A stretch of DNA of 64,000 nucleotides from contig NZ_CP070502.1 of assembly GCF_018309085.1 (NCBI RefSeq), positions 2,046,001-2,110,000 on the forward strand. Direction: 5' to 3'. Origin of the DNA: Sporosarcina sp. Marseille-Q4063. GTDB taxonomy: Bacteria > Bacillota > Bacilli > Bacillales_A > Planococcaceae. A program made the translations under genes and the position numbers. The notes under the pieces were generated by a model. It was not told the origin of the DNA. It did no database searches and saw only the letters and a list, made by a program, of their open reading frames with translations. Position 1 is the first letter of the stretch, and each line of letters starts with the position of its first letter. This document shows, in pieces, positions 7,731 to 15,644 of the stretch.

Positions 7731-8888
7731 TTACACACTTCTACTCAAAGTTCTTTGCGTCTGTCGATAGCCGAGTTTATTTTTCACAAATAATATAAAG
7801 ATCAATAATGCGCAAAGGGCAACTAACCATAGGATTGAATACCAAAAGTCGATTTGAGCAGTCTCCAGTTGTTTCGCTAAAGTTCCAGAAAGAACACTTG
7901 AGAAGTCGATGTATTTTAAAGGATGGAAAATCGCAGAATTCACCCCCCAGACCAGTAGCAAATTTGGCACCAAAAACAAACTGAAACCCACCAACACGTT
8001 TGCAAAAGCATTTTTGAAAAGGATATTGAGTAAAATGCTTAAATATAAAACGACCAGTGTAATCGCTGCCAACGCTACTAACGCATACAGCAAGTAATCG
8101 AAAATAACGACTGCATCATAACCGCCGTTTCTATAAATGACAACCGGATCAGTCAAATAACCCGTCCCGAACTCTTTTGATAAAAAATAATGCCCCAAAA
8201 GCAATCCTAATACGAGAAACACCATCGTTTGAATGAAATGGATAAGAACTTTTATATTTATTTTATGCATAAATGAAATCGGAAATCCGCTCATCACCGT
8301 CTGATGTCTTTGTTCATAAACAATGATCTCGCTGCCGCTTATCAAGACAAAGAAAACAAACGGCAATCCGCTCAGTAAAGCTAATGCAGAGACAAAATGC
8401 GGCTCTGCCAAAAACTTATTTGAATCCAATGTCAATTTTTCTTTCTGGATAAAACGCAAAAACGCATCTTCTTTCAAGATTTCATCCTTTGGTACGATGA
8501 AATGTTGAGGAACGCCCGGATAGCCCAATTCATGCGCTTCGAGTCGCAGTTCGTTCAACTCCAAACCGTTTGCAACATAATCCTCGGTCACTTCGCCTTC
8601 CATGATATAGAATCGTTGAAAGTTCACCAATGTAGATTGCCGGGTCAAGATATCGTACATCGCTTGTTTTTCCGAGTCACCTTCTTGCAAATCGTCCCCA
8701 TATGACTTGAATAATATGCTGTTCGAATTTGCTTCCGCTGCTTTTATATCTCGCAAGTTTTCCGCCGGTGTTTGATTTGTATAGAGAACAAACAGTGGAA
8801 AAAACAGCATAATGACGATACCGAGAAACCAATTTTTCCGATTCTTTATTAGAATTTTTGATTCAAAAAGAAAGTATCTCCAAAGCAT
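7731..8888 (-). CDS. ABC-2 type transporter permease
   Basis: The 385-residue membrane protein has one helix near residues 22-40, an extracytoplasmic region of about 130 residues, and then about five or six helices to the end. The cytoplasmic loop YEQRHQTVMSGFPISFMHKINIKVLIHF matches RDRKNPTVLQGIPLSWYRLINLK in its neighbour, so the two permeases are paralogues and probably form a heterodimer around the ATPase encoded downstream. The layout fits ABC-2 exporters. GGAGGT is 12 bases before the ATG at 8888. The gene starts 26 bases after the stop of the first permease, consistent with a four-gene operon. Confidence 0.8.
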   Translation of the reverse strand: MLWRYFLFESKILIKNRKNWFLGIVIMLFFPLFVLYTNQTPAENLRDIKAAEANSNSILFKSYGDDLQEGDSEKQAMYDILTRQSTLVNFQRFYIMEGEVTEDYVANGLELNELRLEAHELGYPGVPQHFIVPKDEILKEDAFLRFIQKEKLTLDSNKFLAEPHFVSALALLSGLPFVFFVLISGSEIIVYEQRHQTVMSGFPISFMHKINIKVLIHFIQTMVFLVLGLLLGHYFLSKEFGTGYLTDPVVIYRNGGYDAVVIFDYLLYALVALAAITLVVLYLSILLNILFKNAFANVLVGFSLFLVPNLLLVWGVNSAIFHPLKYIDFSSVLSGTLAKQLETAQIDFWYSILWLVALCALLIFILFVKNKLGYRQTQRTLSRSV

Positions 8889-8914
8889 GATTTTTCCCTA
8901 CCTCCAAAATGGCA

Positions 8915-10120
8915 TCAGTTTGTTTGATAAAAACGCTGTTTGTCTACGATCCGAGAAACGAGAACGAGCAAAAGTTCAGTTATGACGATTGCAATGATAA
9001 ATAGAAGATACCCTTTTGAATAAGTAATCGTTTCCAAATTCACCAAAAAGTTTTTTGCGCCAGTGATCACCTTGCCAAACTCAAAATACGTCTGGGGGAA
9101 ATGGCTAATTTCAACACCTAAAATTTCTCTTAATGTTCTTGTGAAATATATGCGTTCTGAAAAAAGAATGAGCGAACTGACAAGAAGTACAAGCCATTCG
9201 TTTTTCAACACCAAACTTAATACCATATTCAACCGAATAAAAAAGTACACAAGAATCGGGATGAAACCAATTGCAAGCAATAGGAATTTCCCGATTGAAA
9301 TCATTTCGGAGTCCATGAAACCAATTTCAGTGCCCGGAACAAGCACAGGAATTTGGATGCCAAAATAACCGAAACCATTTTGGAATGTCAATGCGGCCAT
9401 TCCGGCAATGAATAGCGCGAATAGCACGAGCATTGTATAAGAAAATGCCACGAAAGTCTTCAGGTTTATAAGGCGATACCAGGATAAGGGTATCCCTTGT
9501 AAAACTGTCGGGTTTTTTCGATCTCGCACGAGCACATCACTGCCGAAATAAATTGCGCAAAAAAAGATCAAGTAAGTCATGGGACTTAACAATAAATTCG
9601 ACAATACTTGAAGCGCTGTCTTTTGCTCGATAATTTCATTAGAAACCGGAAGATCACTCGTTAAATAGCTGTCATAGCGTAGTTGCATATGATGCAATAG
9701 ATTAGAACGATCCTTGTGCGGAAAAGGCGACTTTGGAAATATTGTCTTGTCCTCCATAAAAGCCATCGGATCTATGTTCAGGATTTTGAAACGCAAGTAC
9801 CGGGTATATTCCTCATTTTCATAAGCATGGACCATTGCATTCCGAACCTTATTTCTATATTCATCTTGCGCATAAGCCGACATGCCAATAAAATGAATGA
9901 TTCCCGTCGCGCCTCTGGCTTCCCTGCTTTCTTGGGAAGCTGCCGTGTCAGAGACGAGCACTTTCAATTCTTCGACGTCTATCGTGTCGATTGTTTCTTG
10001 ATTCGGCAAGACGATAAAACAATAACTAAAAACCAATGCTGCTAAAAATACGATGAACATATTATTCTTTTTGCTTTTTCGCATGAGCATGAACTCATGT
10101 TTTATAAAGAATCGATTCAT
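8915..10120 (-). CDS. ABC-2 type transporter permease
   Basis: The 401-residue permease is first in its operon. A helix at about residues 20-38 is followed by an extracytoplasmic domain of about 140 residues, then five or six helices between about 185 and 395. It shares its topology and the T-V-L-Q-G-I-P-L loop with the second permease. The extracytoplasmic domains differ, which suggests they contribute separately to substrate recognition. GGGGAGG five bases before the ATG at 10120 supports the start. I see no clear promoter in the 133 bases before the convergent or preceding genes. The substrate is unknown. Confidence 0.8.
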   Translation of the reverse strand: MNRFFIKHEFMLMRKSKKNNMFIVFLAALVFSYCFIVLPNQETIDTIDVEELKVLVSDTAASQESREARGATGIIHFIGMSAYAQDEYRNKVRNAMVHAYENEEYTRYLRFKILNIDPMAFMEDKTIFPKSPFPHKDRSNLLHHMQLRYDSYLTSDLPVSNEIIEQKTALQVLSNLLLSPMTYLIFFCAIYFGSDVLVRDRKNPTVLQGIPLSWYRLINLKTFVAFSYTMLVLFALFIAGMAALTFQNGFGYFGIQIPVLVPGTEIGFMDSEMISIGKFLLLAIGFIPILVYFFIRLNMVLSLVLKNEWLVLLVSSLILFSERIYFTRTLREILGVEISHFPQTYFEFGKVITGAKNFLVNLETITYSKGYLLFIIAIVITELLLVLVSRIVDKQRFYQTN

Positions 10121-10253
10121 CTTAGCCTCCCCTAATCCAACTTTAGTTCCAGGGTTTATAATTTTCTATCTTTTCCCTATTTTTCACTAGTTTACCAAAG
10201 TAGTTGAAAAGTAACAAGGGTGCAATTATTGAATCAATTCATCTATTTAACAT

Positions 10254-11819
10254 CTACCCATAAACAATGTCACCAGCAACTACAGTCATGACAACCTTCG
10301 CATCAACGATTCCTTCATTTTCAACAGTGAATAAATCCGTATCGAGAATCGTAAAATCCGCATCGAAGTTTTCACGAAGTTTCCCGCGCACGTCGCCTTT
10401 TCCAATAGTCGCAACGCTTCCTGCAGTAAATATATGCACCGCTTCGAAACGACTAAGTTTCTCATTAGGCAAATAGCCTTCATGGGTCTCGCCTGGTTTC
10501 CGACGCGTCACGGCAGCATAGATTCCGAGTAAAGGATCCACTTCTTCGACCGGCGCATCCGAGCCGCCGCCGCAAATAAATCCACGGTCGATTAACTTTT
10601 TCCAAGCGTAGGCCCAGTCCAGACGCTCATCGCCTAACCGATCCATCGCCCATGGGAAATCCGACGACACAAATACCGGTTGTAAATCCAGAATGACTGG
10701 AAGTTTTTCCATTCTCGCAACCAAATCGTCACGCAACACATTCACATGAATCAATCTGTCGCGCTTTCCTATAGGAACAGGATATTTTTCGATGGCATCT
10801 AATGCTTTTTCTGCAGCCGCATCTCCGATGACATGGACCGCAATCGCTTCATCGTATTTTCGTGCTAATTTAACAAGTTCTTCAATTTCTTCATCGGTAT
10901 GAACCGCCACGCCTGATGTTTCGGGCGTATCTGAATAAGGCTTGCTCAATAACGCAGTCTTTCCGCCAAGTGCACCATCGATGAAAAACTTCATCTCTCC
11001 AGGTGTTATCCAAGGTTCGTTGTAAGTTGCCTGCTCTTCCATTATTTGCTCGAATACCGGGGATCTTCTAAGTAAATGGGCACGGAACTTCCGCTGATCG
11101 CCGATAACATTTTTAAAAGCTTGAAGCGGGTTTGTGTAATCACCGTAATAGCCGAGATCATCTGTCACAGCGCCGGTTAATCCAAGCGCGACCAAATCAT
11201 CGACGGATTTCGATAAAGCTTTTGTCAATGATTCAACTGTTGGTTCTGGTAGCAAGTCTAGCACCAGATCCTGCGCGCTTTCATGAAGATAGCCAGTTGC
11301 TTCCCCGTTTTCATCGCGTTCGATAACGCCGCCTTCAGGATCCGTCGTATCTTTCGTAATGCCTGCTAGTTCAAGAGCTTTTGAGTTTGCAAGGACTGCA
11401 TGGCGACATGTCCTTTTCAACACCATTGGTGAATCCGTGACCTTATCTAGTTCGTCTGCTCGCGGAATTCTTTTATCTGGAAAATTGTTTTCGTTCCACC
11501 CTTCGCCGATAAACCACTCATCCGGCGTTAAATCTTTATGCGCATCATTAAGCATGTCCAGCATTTCTTCCGCAGACCCTGCTTTTGCTAAATCAAGGCT
11601 CAGTAACCTTTGGCCATGTCCGATCATATGCATATGGCTATCGACAAAACCTGGATAGAGAACAGCTCCTTTTAAATCGATTTCTTTATCGGCTCGTCCT
11701 TTTAATTCCTCATAGGTTCCAATCGCGCTAATTTTGCCGTCTTCTGTAAGTAGCGCCTCGACTTGCTCGCCTTCGAAATTCATCGTATATATCGTTCCGT
11801 TATGCCATACCGTTTTCAT
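10254..11819 (-). CDS. Amidohydrolase family 3 protein (YtcJ-like)
   Basis: The 521-residue metal-dependent hydrolase matches the YtcJ/NfdA-type amidohydrolase-3 family. Metal-ligand and active-site segments are GFVDSHMHMIGHG (HxH), KFFIDGALGGKTALL, AIAVHVIGDAAAEKALD and GGGSDAPVEEVDPLLGIYAAV. The N- and C-terminal strands form the usual composite beta-sandwich (TVWHNGTIYTMN and GKGDVRGKLRENFDADFTILD). The enzyme is cytoplasmic; it likely cleaves an N-formyl or amide bond, but the substrate is unassigned. The start at ATG 11819 follows AGGGGG by eight bases. A longer frame to 11927 would run into the divergent ytoQ start. The intergenic region of about 107 bases must hold both promoters. Confidence 0.88.
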   Translation of the reverse strand: MKTVWHNGTIYTMNFEGEQVEALLTEDGKISAIGTYEELKGRADKEIDLKGAVLYPGFVDSHMHMIGHGQRLLSLDLAKAGSAEEMLDMLNDAHKDLTPDEWFIGEGWNENNFPDKRIPRADELDKVTDSPMVLKRTCRHAVLANSKALELAGITKDTTDPEGGVIERDENGEATGYLHESAQDLVLDLLPEPTVESLTKALSKSVDDLVALGLTGAVTDDLGYYGDYTNPLQAFKNVIGDQRKFRAHLLRRSPVFEQIMEEQATYNEPWITPGEMKFFIDGALGGKTALLSKPYSDTPETSGVAVHTDEEIEELVKLARKYDEAIAVHVIGDAAAEKALDAIEKYPVPIGKRDRLIHVNVLRDDLVARMEKLPVILDLQPVFVSSDFPWAMDRLGDERLDWAYAWKKLIDRGFICGGGSDAPVEEVDPLLGIYAAVTRRKPGETHEGYLPNEKLSRFEAVHIFTAGSVATIGKGDVRGKLRENFDADFTILDTDLFTVENEGIVDAKVVMTVVAGDIVYG

Positions 11820-11926
11820 GTACAATTCCCCCTGTCTACCATATAGTCTAAACTTTCGGGCAATCCTGTGCAATGGCCGCGAAAAAAATGCTACAATTAT
11901 AGTAGAAATATATTGGAGGGATTTCA

Positions 11927-12367
11927 TTGAGATTAACTGTTTATTTGGCAGGAGAAATTCATAGTGCGTGGCGTGAGGAAGTTAAAGTGAAAGTAGCAGC
12001 TTTGAATTTGCCAATTGATTTCGTCGGACCGATGGAAGATCACGACCGTTCCGATAATATCGGAGAAGAAATTTTAGGCGAACAGCCAAATGCAATTTTT
12101 AAAGATGCAGCGGCTTCGAACTTTAATAACTTGCGAACGGAAATTCTAATGAAGAAAGCCGATCTTGTCATCGCTTTGTTCGGCGAAAAGTACAAGCAAT
12201 GGAATACCGCAATGGACGCGAGCGCAGCCGTTGCATACGGAAAACCGCTAATTCTTATTCGCCAGGAAGAACATCATCATGCACTGAAGGAATTATCGCG
12301 TAAAGCACACGCCACTGTAGAAACAGTCGACCAAGCGATAAAAGCATTGCATTATATATTTGAATGA
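11927..12367 (+). CDS. ytoQ: YtoQ family protein
   Basis: The 146-residue protein is nearly collinear with Bacillus subtilis YtoQ: VYLAGEIHSAWREEVK at the start, DFVGPMEDHDRSDNIGEEILGEQPN, ADLVIALFGEKYKQWNTAMDAS and QAIKALHYIFE at the end. The fold resembles nucleoside 2-deoxyribosyltransferases (a GEIHS motif and a late Asn/Asp-rich loop), but no activity is established for the family. The start is TTG at 11927, with TGGAGGG six bases upstream; no ATG fits. It is transcribed away from the amidohydrolase and ends at a strong terminator at 12379-12408. It is the first plus-strand gene before the pst locus. Confidence 0.9.
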   Translation: MRLTVYLAGEIHSAWREEVKVKVAALNLPIDFVGPMEDHDRSDNIGEEILGEQPNAIFKDAAASNFNNLRTEILMKKADLVIALFGEKYKQWNTAMDASAAVAYGKPLILIRQEEHHHALKELSRKAHATVETVDQAIKALHYIFE

Positions 12368-12378
12368 ACTAGCTGGGG

Positions 12379-12408
12379 ACTCCACTTTGAATGGTGGAGT
12401 TCTTTTTT
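12379..12408 (+). terminator. Terminator after ytoQ
   Basis: The stem ACTCCAC/GTGGAGT (12379-12385 with 12394-12400) has an eight-base loop and is followed by TTCTTTTTT. It starts 11 bases past the ytoQ stop. Confidence 0.88.
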
Positions 12409-12442
12409 GATTCATTTCGATAGGTATTTAGTGGTGTTTTAC

Positions 12443-12553
12443 GGATATAAGTGTGAAAGGCGCGGATATATGTATTAATTGTAGGGATATACATCATAAA
12501 GTTGCGGATATCACTGCTTATGTGTCGGATATAGCCCGCTATCTGTCGGATAT
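12443..12553. repeat. 21-bp periodic array of GGATAT boxes
   Basis: GGATAT begins at exactly 12443, 12464, 12485, 12506, 12527 and 12548, six copies each 21 bases apart, usually preceded by C or G. The intervening 15 bases are variable. The array ends nine bases before the pstB Pho box. A minus-strand frame through it (repeating D-I/Y-I-R) has no ribosome site and is a by-product of the 21-base period. Confidence 0.85.
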
Positions 12554-12562
12554 CCACCCAAA

Positions 12563-12616
12563 TTTACAAAACCTTTACACCCCCTTTATACTTCCTTAAC
12601 ATTCCACCTCTATGAT
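12563..12616 (+). promoter_or_regulatory. Pho box and promoter of pstB
   Basis: Four hexamers, TTTACA, TTTACA, TTTATA and TTAACA, start at 12563, 12574, 12585 and 12596, exactly 11 bases apart. This is the Bacillus PhoP-binding pattern of TT(A/T)ACA repeats. A -10 box TATGAT lies at 12611-12616, nine bases after the last repeat. This predicts PhoP-dependent induction under phosphate starvation. Confidence 0.9.
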
Positions 12617-12647
12617 TAGAACTAGATAACTCGAATGGAGGATTCTC

Positions 12648-13466
12648 ATGACATTAATGACAGAGCATAAAGAAGACGTACAACTTCGGCTGATGGAAAA
12701 TGCCAACTGGCGAAAGCCTGTTTATGAAACGAATGGATTGAATCTTTGGTACGGAGCTTCGCATGCACTGAAGAATATCGATCTATCCATTAATGAAAAA
12801 GAAGTCACCGCAATTATCGGTCCATCCGGTTGCGGGAAGTCGACCTATTTAAAAACCCTGAACCGAATGGTGGAAATGGTTCCCGATGTATCTATATCCG
12901 GCCATGTTACATTCAAAGGAAAAAACATTCTTGGAAATGCGATACCTGTAGAAATGCTTCGTTCTAAAGTTGGCATGGTTTTCCAAAAGCCAAATCCATT
13001 TCCTAAATCGATTTATGAGAATGTCGCATATGGACCTAAAATTCATGGAATCCGAAACAAAGCGATGCTCGACAATATTGTGGAAGATAGTTTGCGAAAA
13101 GCTGCCCTTTGGGATGAAGTGAAAGACCGCCTCCATAAAAGTGCTTACGGACTTTCCGGCGGACAACAACAACGACTTTGCATCGCTCGCTGTCTCGCGA
13201 TAGACCCTGAAGTCATCTTGATGGATGAACCTACTTCCGCTTTAGATCCGGTTTCGACGCACAAAGTGGAAGAGCTCATAAATACTATTAAAAACGATGT
13301 GACCATCGCAATCGTCACACATAATATGCAACAGGCAGCACGGATTTCAGACCGCACAGCATTTTTCCTGAACGGTGAAATTATTGAATGTGATCAAACA
13401 TCCACAATCTTTAATAACCCGACCGACCACCTTACAAATGACTATATAAATGGCCGATTCGGCTAA
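12648..13466 (+). CDS. pstB: Phosphate ABC transporter ATP-binding protein PstB
   Basis: The 272-residue ATPase has the PstB-specific pattern. The N-terminal strand is [18 protein letters not shown], Walker A is [17 protein letters not shown] (about residue 58), the Q-loop region is [21 protein letters not shown], the signature is [13 protein letters not shown], Walker B is [13 protein letters not shown], and the switch region is [18 protein letters not shown]. It powers high-affinity phosphate uptake with PstS, PstC and PstA, encoded just downstream. TGGAGGA lies before the ATG at 12648. It has its own Pho box and its own terminator at 13473-13510, so it can be expressed separately from pstSCA. 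Placing pstB first is unusual; Bacillus subtilis has pstB genes last. Confidence 0.95.
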   Translation: MTLMTEHKEDVQLRLMENANWRKPVYETNGLNLWYGASHALKNIDLSINEKEVTAIIGPSGCGKSTYLKTLNRMVEMVPDVSISGHVTFKGKNILGNAIPVEMLRSKVGMVFQKPNPFPKSIYENVAYGPKIHGIRNKAMLDNIVEDSLRKAALWDEVKDRLHKSAYGLSGGQQQRLCIARCLAIDPEVILMDEPTSALDPVSTHKVEELINTIKNDVTIAIVTHNMQQAARISDRTAFFLNGEIIECDQTSTIFNNPTDHLTNDYINGRFG

Positions 13467-13472
13467 TGACTA

Positions 13473-13516
13473 AACACCGCTTTTTATTCCAACGAATAAA
13501 AGGCGGTGTTTTTAAT
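13473..13516 (+). terminator. Terminator between pstB and pstS
   Basis: AACACCGC...TTTTATTC pairs with GAATAAAA...GCGGTGTT across 13473-13510, a 16-bp stem with one mismatch and a four-base loop, followed by TTTTTAATTTTA. Confidence 0.88.
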
Positions 13517-13534
13517 TTTACTCTTATTCCCTTA

Positions 13535-13588
13535 TTTACAAAAGGTTTACATTAAACACATACTAGCTTAACAATCACTCCTTATACT
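13535..13588 (+). promoter_or_regulatory. Pho box and promoter of pstSCA
   Basis: Hexamers TTTACA, TTTACA, CACATA and TTAACA start at 13535, 13546, 13557 and 13568, 11 bases apart; the third is the weakest. The -10 box TATACT is at 13583-13588, again nine bases after the last repeat. Its geometry is identical to that of the pstB promoter. Confidence 0.9.
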
Positions 13589-13647
13589 TAAAACTAGAAA
13601 GAGCAAAACTTTCTACTAAAACAGATATTAAGAGGAGGACAATTCAA

Positions 13648-14610
13648 ATGAAATTGAAAAAGTATCTCTTGCTACTGGCTGTGGCAGCTCTTGCTGTAGT
13701 TGTTGCTGCATGCGGAGCTGATCCAAAGGCGAATAGCGACAATGAAACAGAAAAGATTGAAGGAAGCGTTGTGATTGATGGATCTGGAACAGTTTATCCG
13801 TTAATGGCTAGAATCGCAGAAGAATATATGATAAATGAACAAGAAAATGTATCCGTAGAAGTTAGTCGTGCGGGAACAAGCGCAGGATTTAAGAAGTTTT
13901 TAGTAAAAGACGGAACAGACTTTAACAATGCATCCCGTCAAATAAAAGACGAAGAAGCAGCTGAAGCAGAAGATCTAGGAATTGAAGTTAAAGAATTAAA
14001 GGTTGCATTAGACGGTTTAACATTTGTGATTAACAAAGATAATGATTGGGCTAAAGAAATGACTCCGGAACAGCTTATTAGCATATTCAAAGCGGACAGT
14101 GGCATTGAAAAATGGTCGGATCTAGACCCGAGTTGGCCTGATGAAAAGATTAATCCGATGGGACCGAACGAAAACCACGGAACGTATGAGTTCTTCTATG
14201 AAAGCATTTTAGAAAAACAAGATCTCGTAGACAGCGTAAATTTACAACAAGATTACTCAACACTGGTTAACTTAGTAGCTGAAGACAAAAATGGAATTGC
14301 ATTCTTCGGATTTGGGTACTACGTCAATAATAAAGACAAGTTAGATGCGGTTCATGTAGATTTCGGTAACGGCGCGGTAGAACCATCACTTGATACAATC
14401 TCGGAAGACGGCGACTATGCACAGTTTACACGACCAGTCTTCACATACTTGAATATCCAGAACACAACAGAAAAACCACAAGTTCTAGATTACGCGATTT
14501 ATCTGATGGACAATATTAATAACTTTGCTGGTGAAACTGGTTTTGCACCAATACCAGATGCTGAAGTCAAAGAAAGCATTGAATACTTGACTGGTTTAAA
14601 AAACGAATAA
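13648..14610 (+). CDS. pstS: Phosphate-binding lipoprotein PstS
   Basis: The 320-residue protein has a lipoprotein signal peptide ending AVVVAACG (lipobox Cys at about residue 22), a polar linker, and a periplasmic-binding-protein fold. Phosphate-site segments are VVIDGSGTVYPLMARIAEEY, SRAGTSAGFKKFLVKDGTDFNNASR and GPNENHGTYEFFYES. It captures phosphate outside the membrane and delivers it to PstC/PstA. AGAGGAGG precedes the ATG. It is the first gene after the second Pho box and is followed by a strong hairpin without a T-run (14620-14657). That hairpin probably keeps pstS mRNA more abundant than pstCA. Confidence 0.95.
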   Translation: MKLKKYLLLLAVAALAVVVAACGADPKANSDNETEKIEGSVVIDGSGTVYPLMARIAEEYMINEQENVSVEVSRAGTSAGFKKFLVKDGTDFNNASRQIKDEEAAEAEDLGIEVKELKVALDGLTFVINKDNDWAKEMTPEQLISIFKADSGIEKWSDLDPSWPDEKINPMGPNENHGTYEFFYESILEKQDLVDSVNLQQDYSTLVNLVAEDKNGIAFFGFGYYVNNKDKLDAVHVDFGNGAVEPSLDTISEDGDYAQFTRPVFTYLNIQNTTEKPQVLDYAIYLMDNINNFAGETGFAPIPDAEVKESIEYLTGLKNE

Positions 14611-14619
14611 GCTCTACTG

Positions 14620-14657
14620 CAAGAAGATGAGCGCGCATCCCATGCCTCATCTTCTTG
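14620..14657 (+). promoter_or_regulatory. Intercistronic hairpin between pstS and pstC
   Basis: CAAGAAGATGAG (14620-14631) is perfectly complementary to CTCATCTTCTTG (14646-14657), giving a 12-bp stem with a 14-base loop. No T-run follows, so partial termination or 3'-end protection of pstS mRNA is more likely than full termination. Confidence 0.8.
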
Positions 14658-14690
14658 TACCTTATAAATGATAAAGGAGTGCTCTGTGCA

Positions 14691-15644
14691 ATGCCCATTA
14701 AGAATGAAATAACAAAGAATGAGATTGGCATCAGGGAATTAATCGAACAAAAGCAGCGCTCAAAAAACTTCAAAGAGTCATTCGAACGAGCCATTCCAAT
14801 CTTTCTATTTCTAATTGCTTCTGTATCAATCTTAACAACCGTCGGTATCATCTACACATTGTTATCCGAAACCATCGAGTTTTTTAAACGGGTACCGATT
14901 GCAGAGTTTTTTACTGGCACTGTGTTAAAACCACTTAGCCAAACACCAGAGTTCGGTGTCCTGCCACTTATTATCGGTACTGTGACATCATCACTCATCG
15001 CTATGGCAGTTGCCGCCCCCATCGGGTTAATGTCGGCAATCTATTTGAGTGAATATGCGTCTGAAAAGGTACGAAAAACAGTTAAACCTTTACTCGAAAT
15101 ACTCGCGGGAATCCCGACAATCGTCTATGGATTTTTCGCATTCACTTTCGTCACGCCGTTACTGCGCGAAATTATTCCCGGGCTTGCGGCAACAAACATA
15201 TTGAGCCCTGGAATCGTGATGGGGGTTATGATCATTCCGATGATTGCTTCTCTCTCAGAAGATGCGATGAGTTCCGTGCCAAATTCGATGCGTGAAGGTG
15301 CATTAGCATTAGGGTCAACGAAATTAGAAGTGACAAAAAAAGTTGTCATTCCTGCCGCCCTTTCAGGAATTATCGCCTCATTTGTTCTTGGAATCTCTCG
15401 TGCGATTGGTGAAACGATGATTGTTACGATTGCCAGCGGTAGCACAAAAAACTTCACGTTCGACATTACGCAATCCATGCAAACAATGACCGCTTATATT
15501 GTCGAAGTCACGGGCGGAGATGCACCTGCAGGATCCACAATCTATTACAGTCTGTATGCTGTTGCGATGACGCTATTCGTATTTACGCTACTGATGAACT
15601 TATTGGCAAGATCAATTTCCCGCAAATATAGGGAGGAGTATTAA
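14691..15644 (+). CDS. pstC: Phosphate ABC transporter permease PstC
   Basis: The 317-residue permease has six membrane helices after a polar N-terminus of about 35 residues. The cytoplasmic EAA-type loop is MREGALALGSTKLEVTKKVVIPAALSGIIASFVLGISRAIGET in outline (about residues 200-240). LSEYASEKVRKTVKPLLEILAGIPTIVYGFFA is typical of PstC. It forms the membrane channel with PstA. ATG 14691 is used because AAAGGAG lies 11 bases upstream. An in-frame ATG at 14655 sits inside the hairpin and has no ribosome site. Its stop codon overlaps the pstA start by one base (TAATG), indicating tight coupling. Confidence 0.94.
   Translation: MPIKNEITKNEIGIRELIEQKQRSKNFKESFERAIPIFLFLIASVSILTTVGIIYTLLSETIEFFKRVPIAEFFTGTVLKPLSQTPEFGVLPLIIGTVTSSLIAMAVAAPIGLMSAIYLSEYASEKVRKTVKPLLEILAGIPTIVYGFFAFTFVTPLLREIIPGLAATNILSPGIVMGVMIIPMIASLSEDAMSSVPNSMREGALALGSTKLEVTKKVVIPAALSGIIASFVLGISRAIGETMIVTIASGSTKNFTFDITQSMQTMTAYIVEVTGGDAPAGSTIYYSLYAVAMTLFVFTLLMNLLARSISRKYREEY

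Noticed and set aside
10121..10253. Possible small gene or promoter between the permease and the amidohydrolase
   Set aside because: The 133 bases contain no frame with a ribosome site and no convincing promoter or terminator.
12369..12557. Minus-strand open frame of 62 codons repeating D-I-R / Y-I-R
   Set aside because: It is produced by the 21-bp periodic repeat (seven codons per unit), has no ribosome site, and overlaps the ytoQ terminator.
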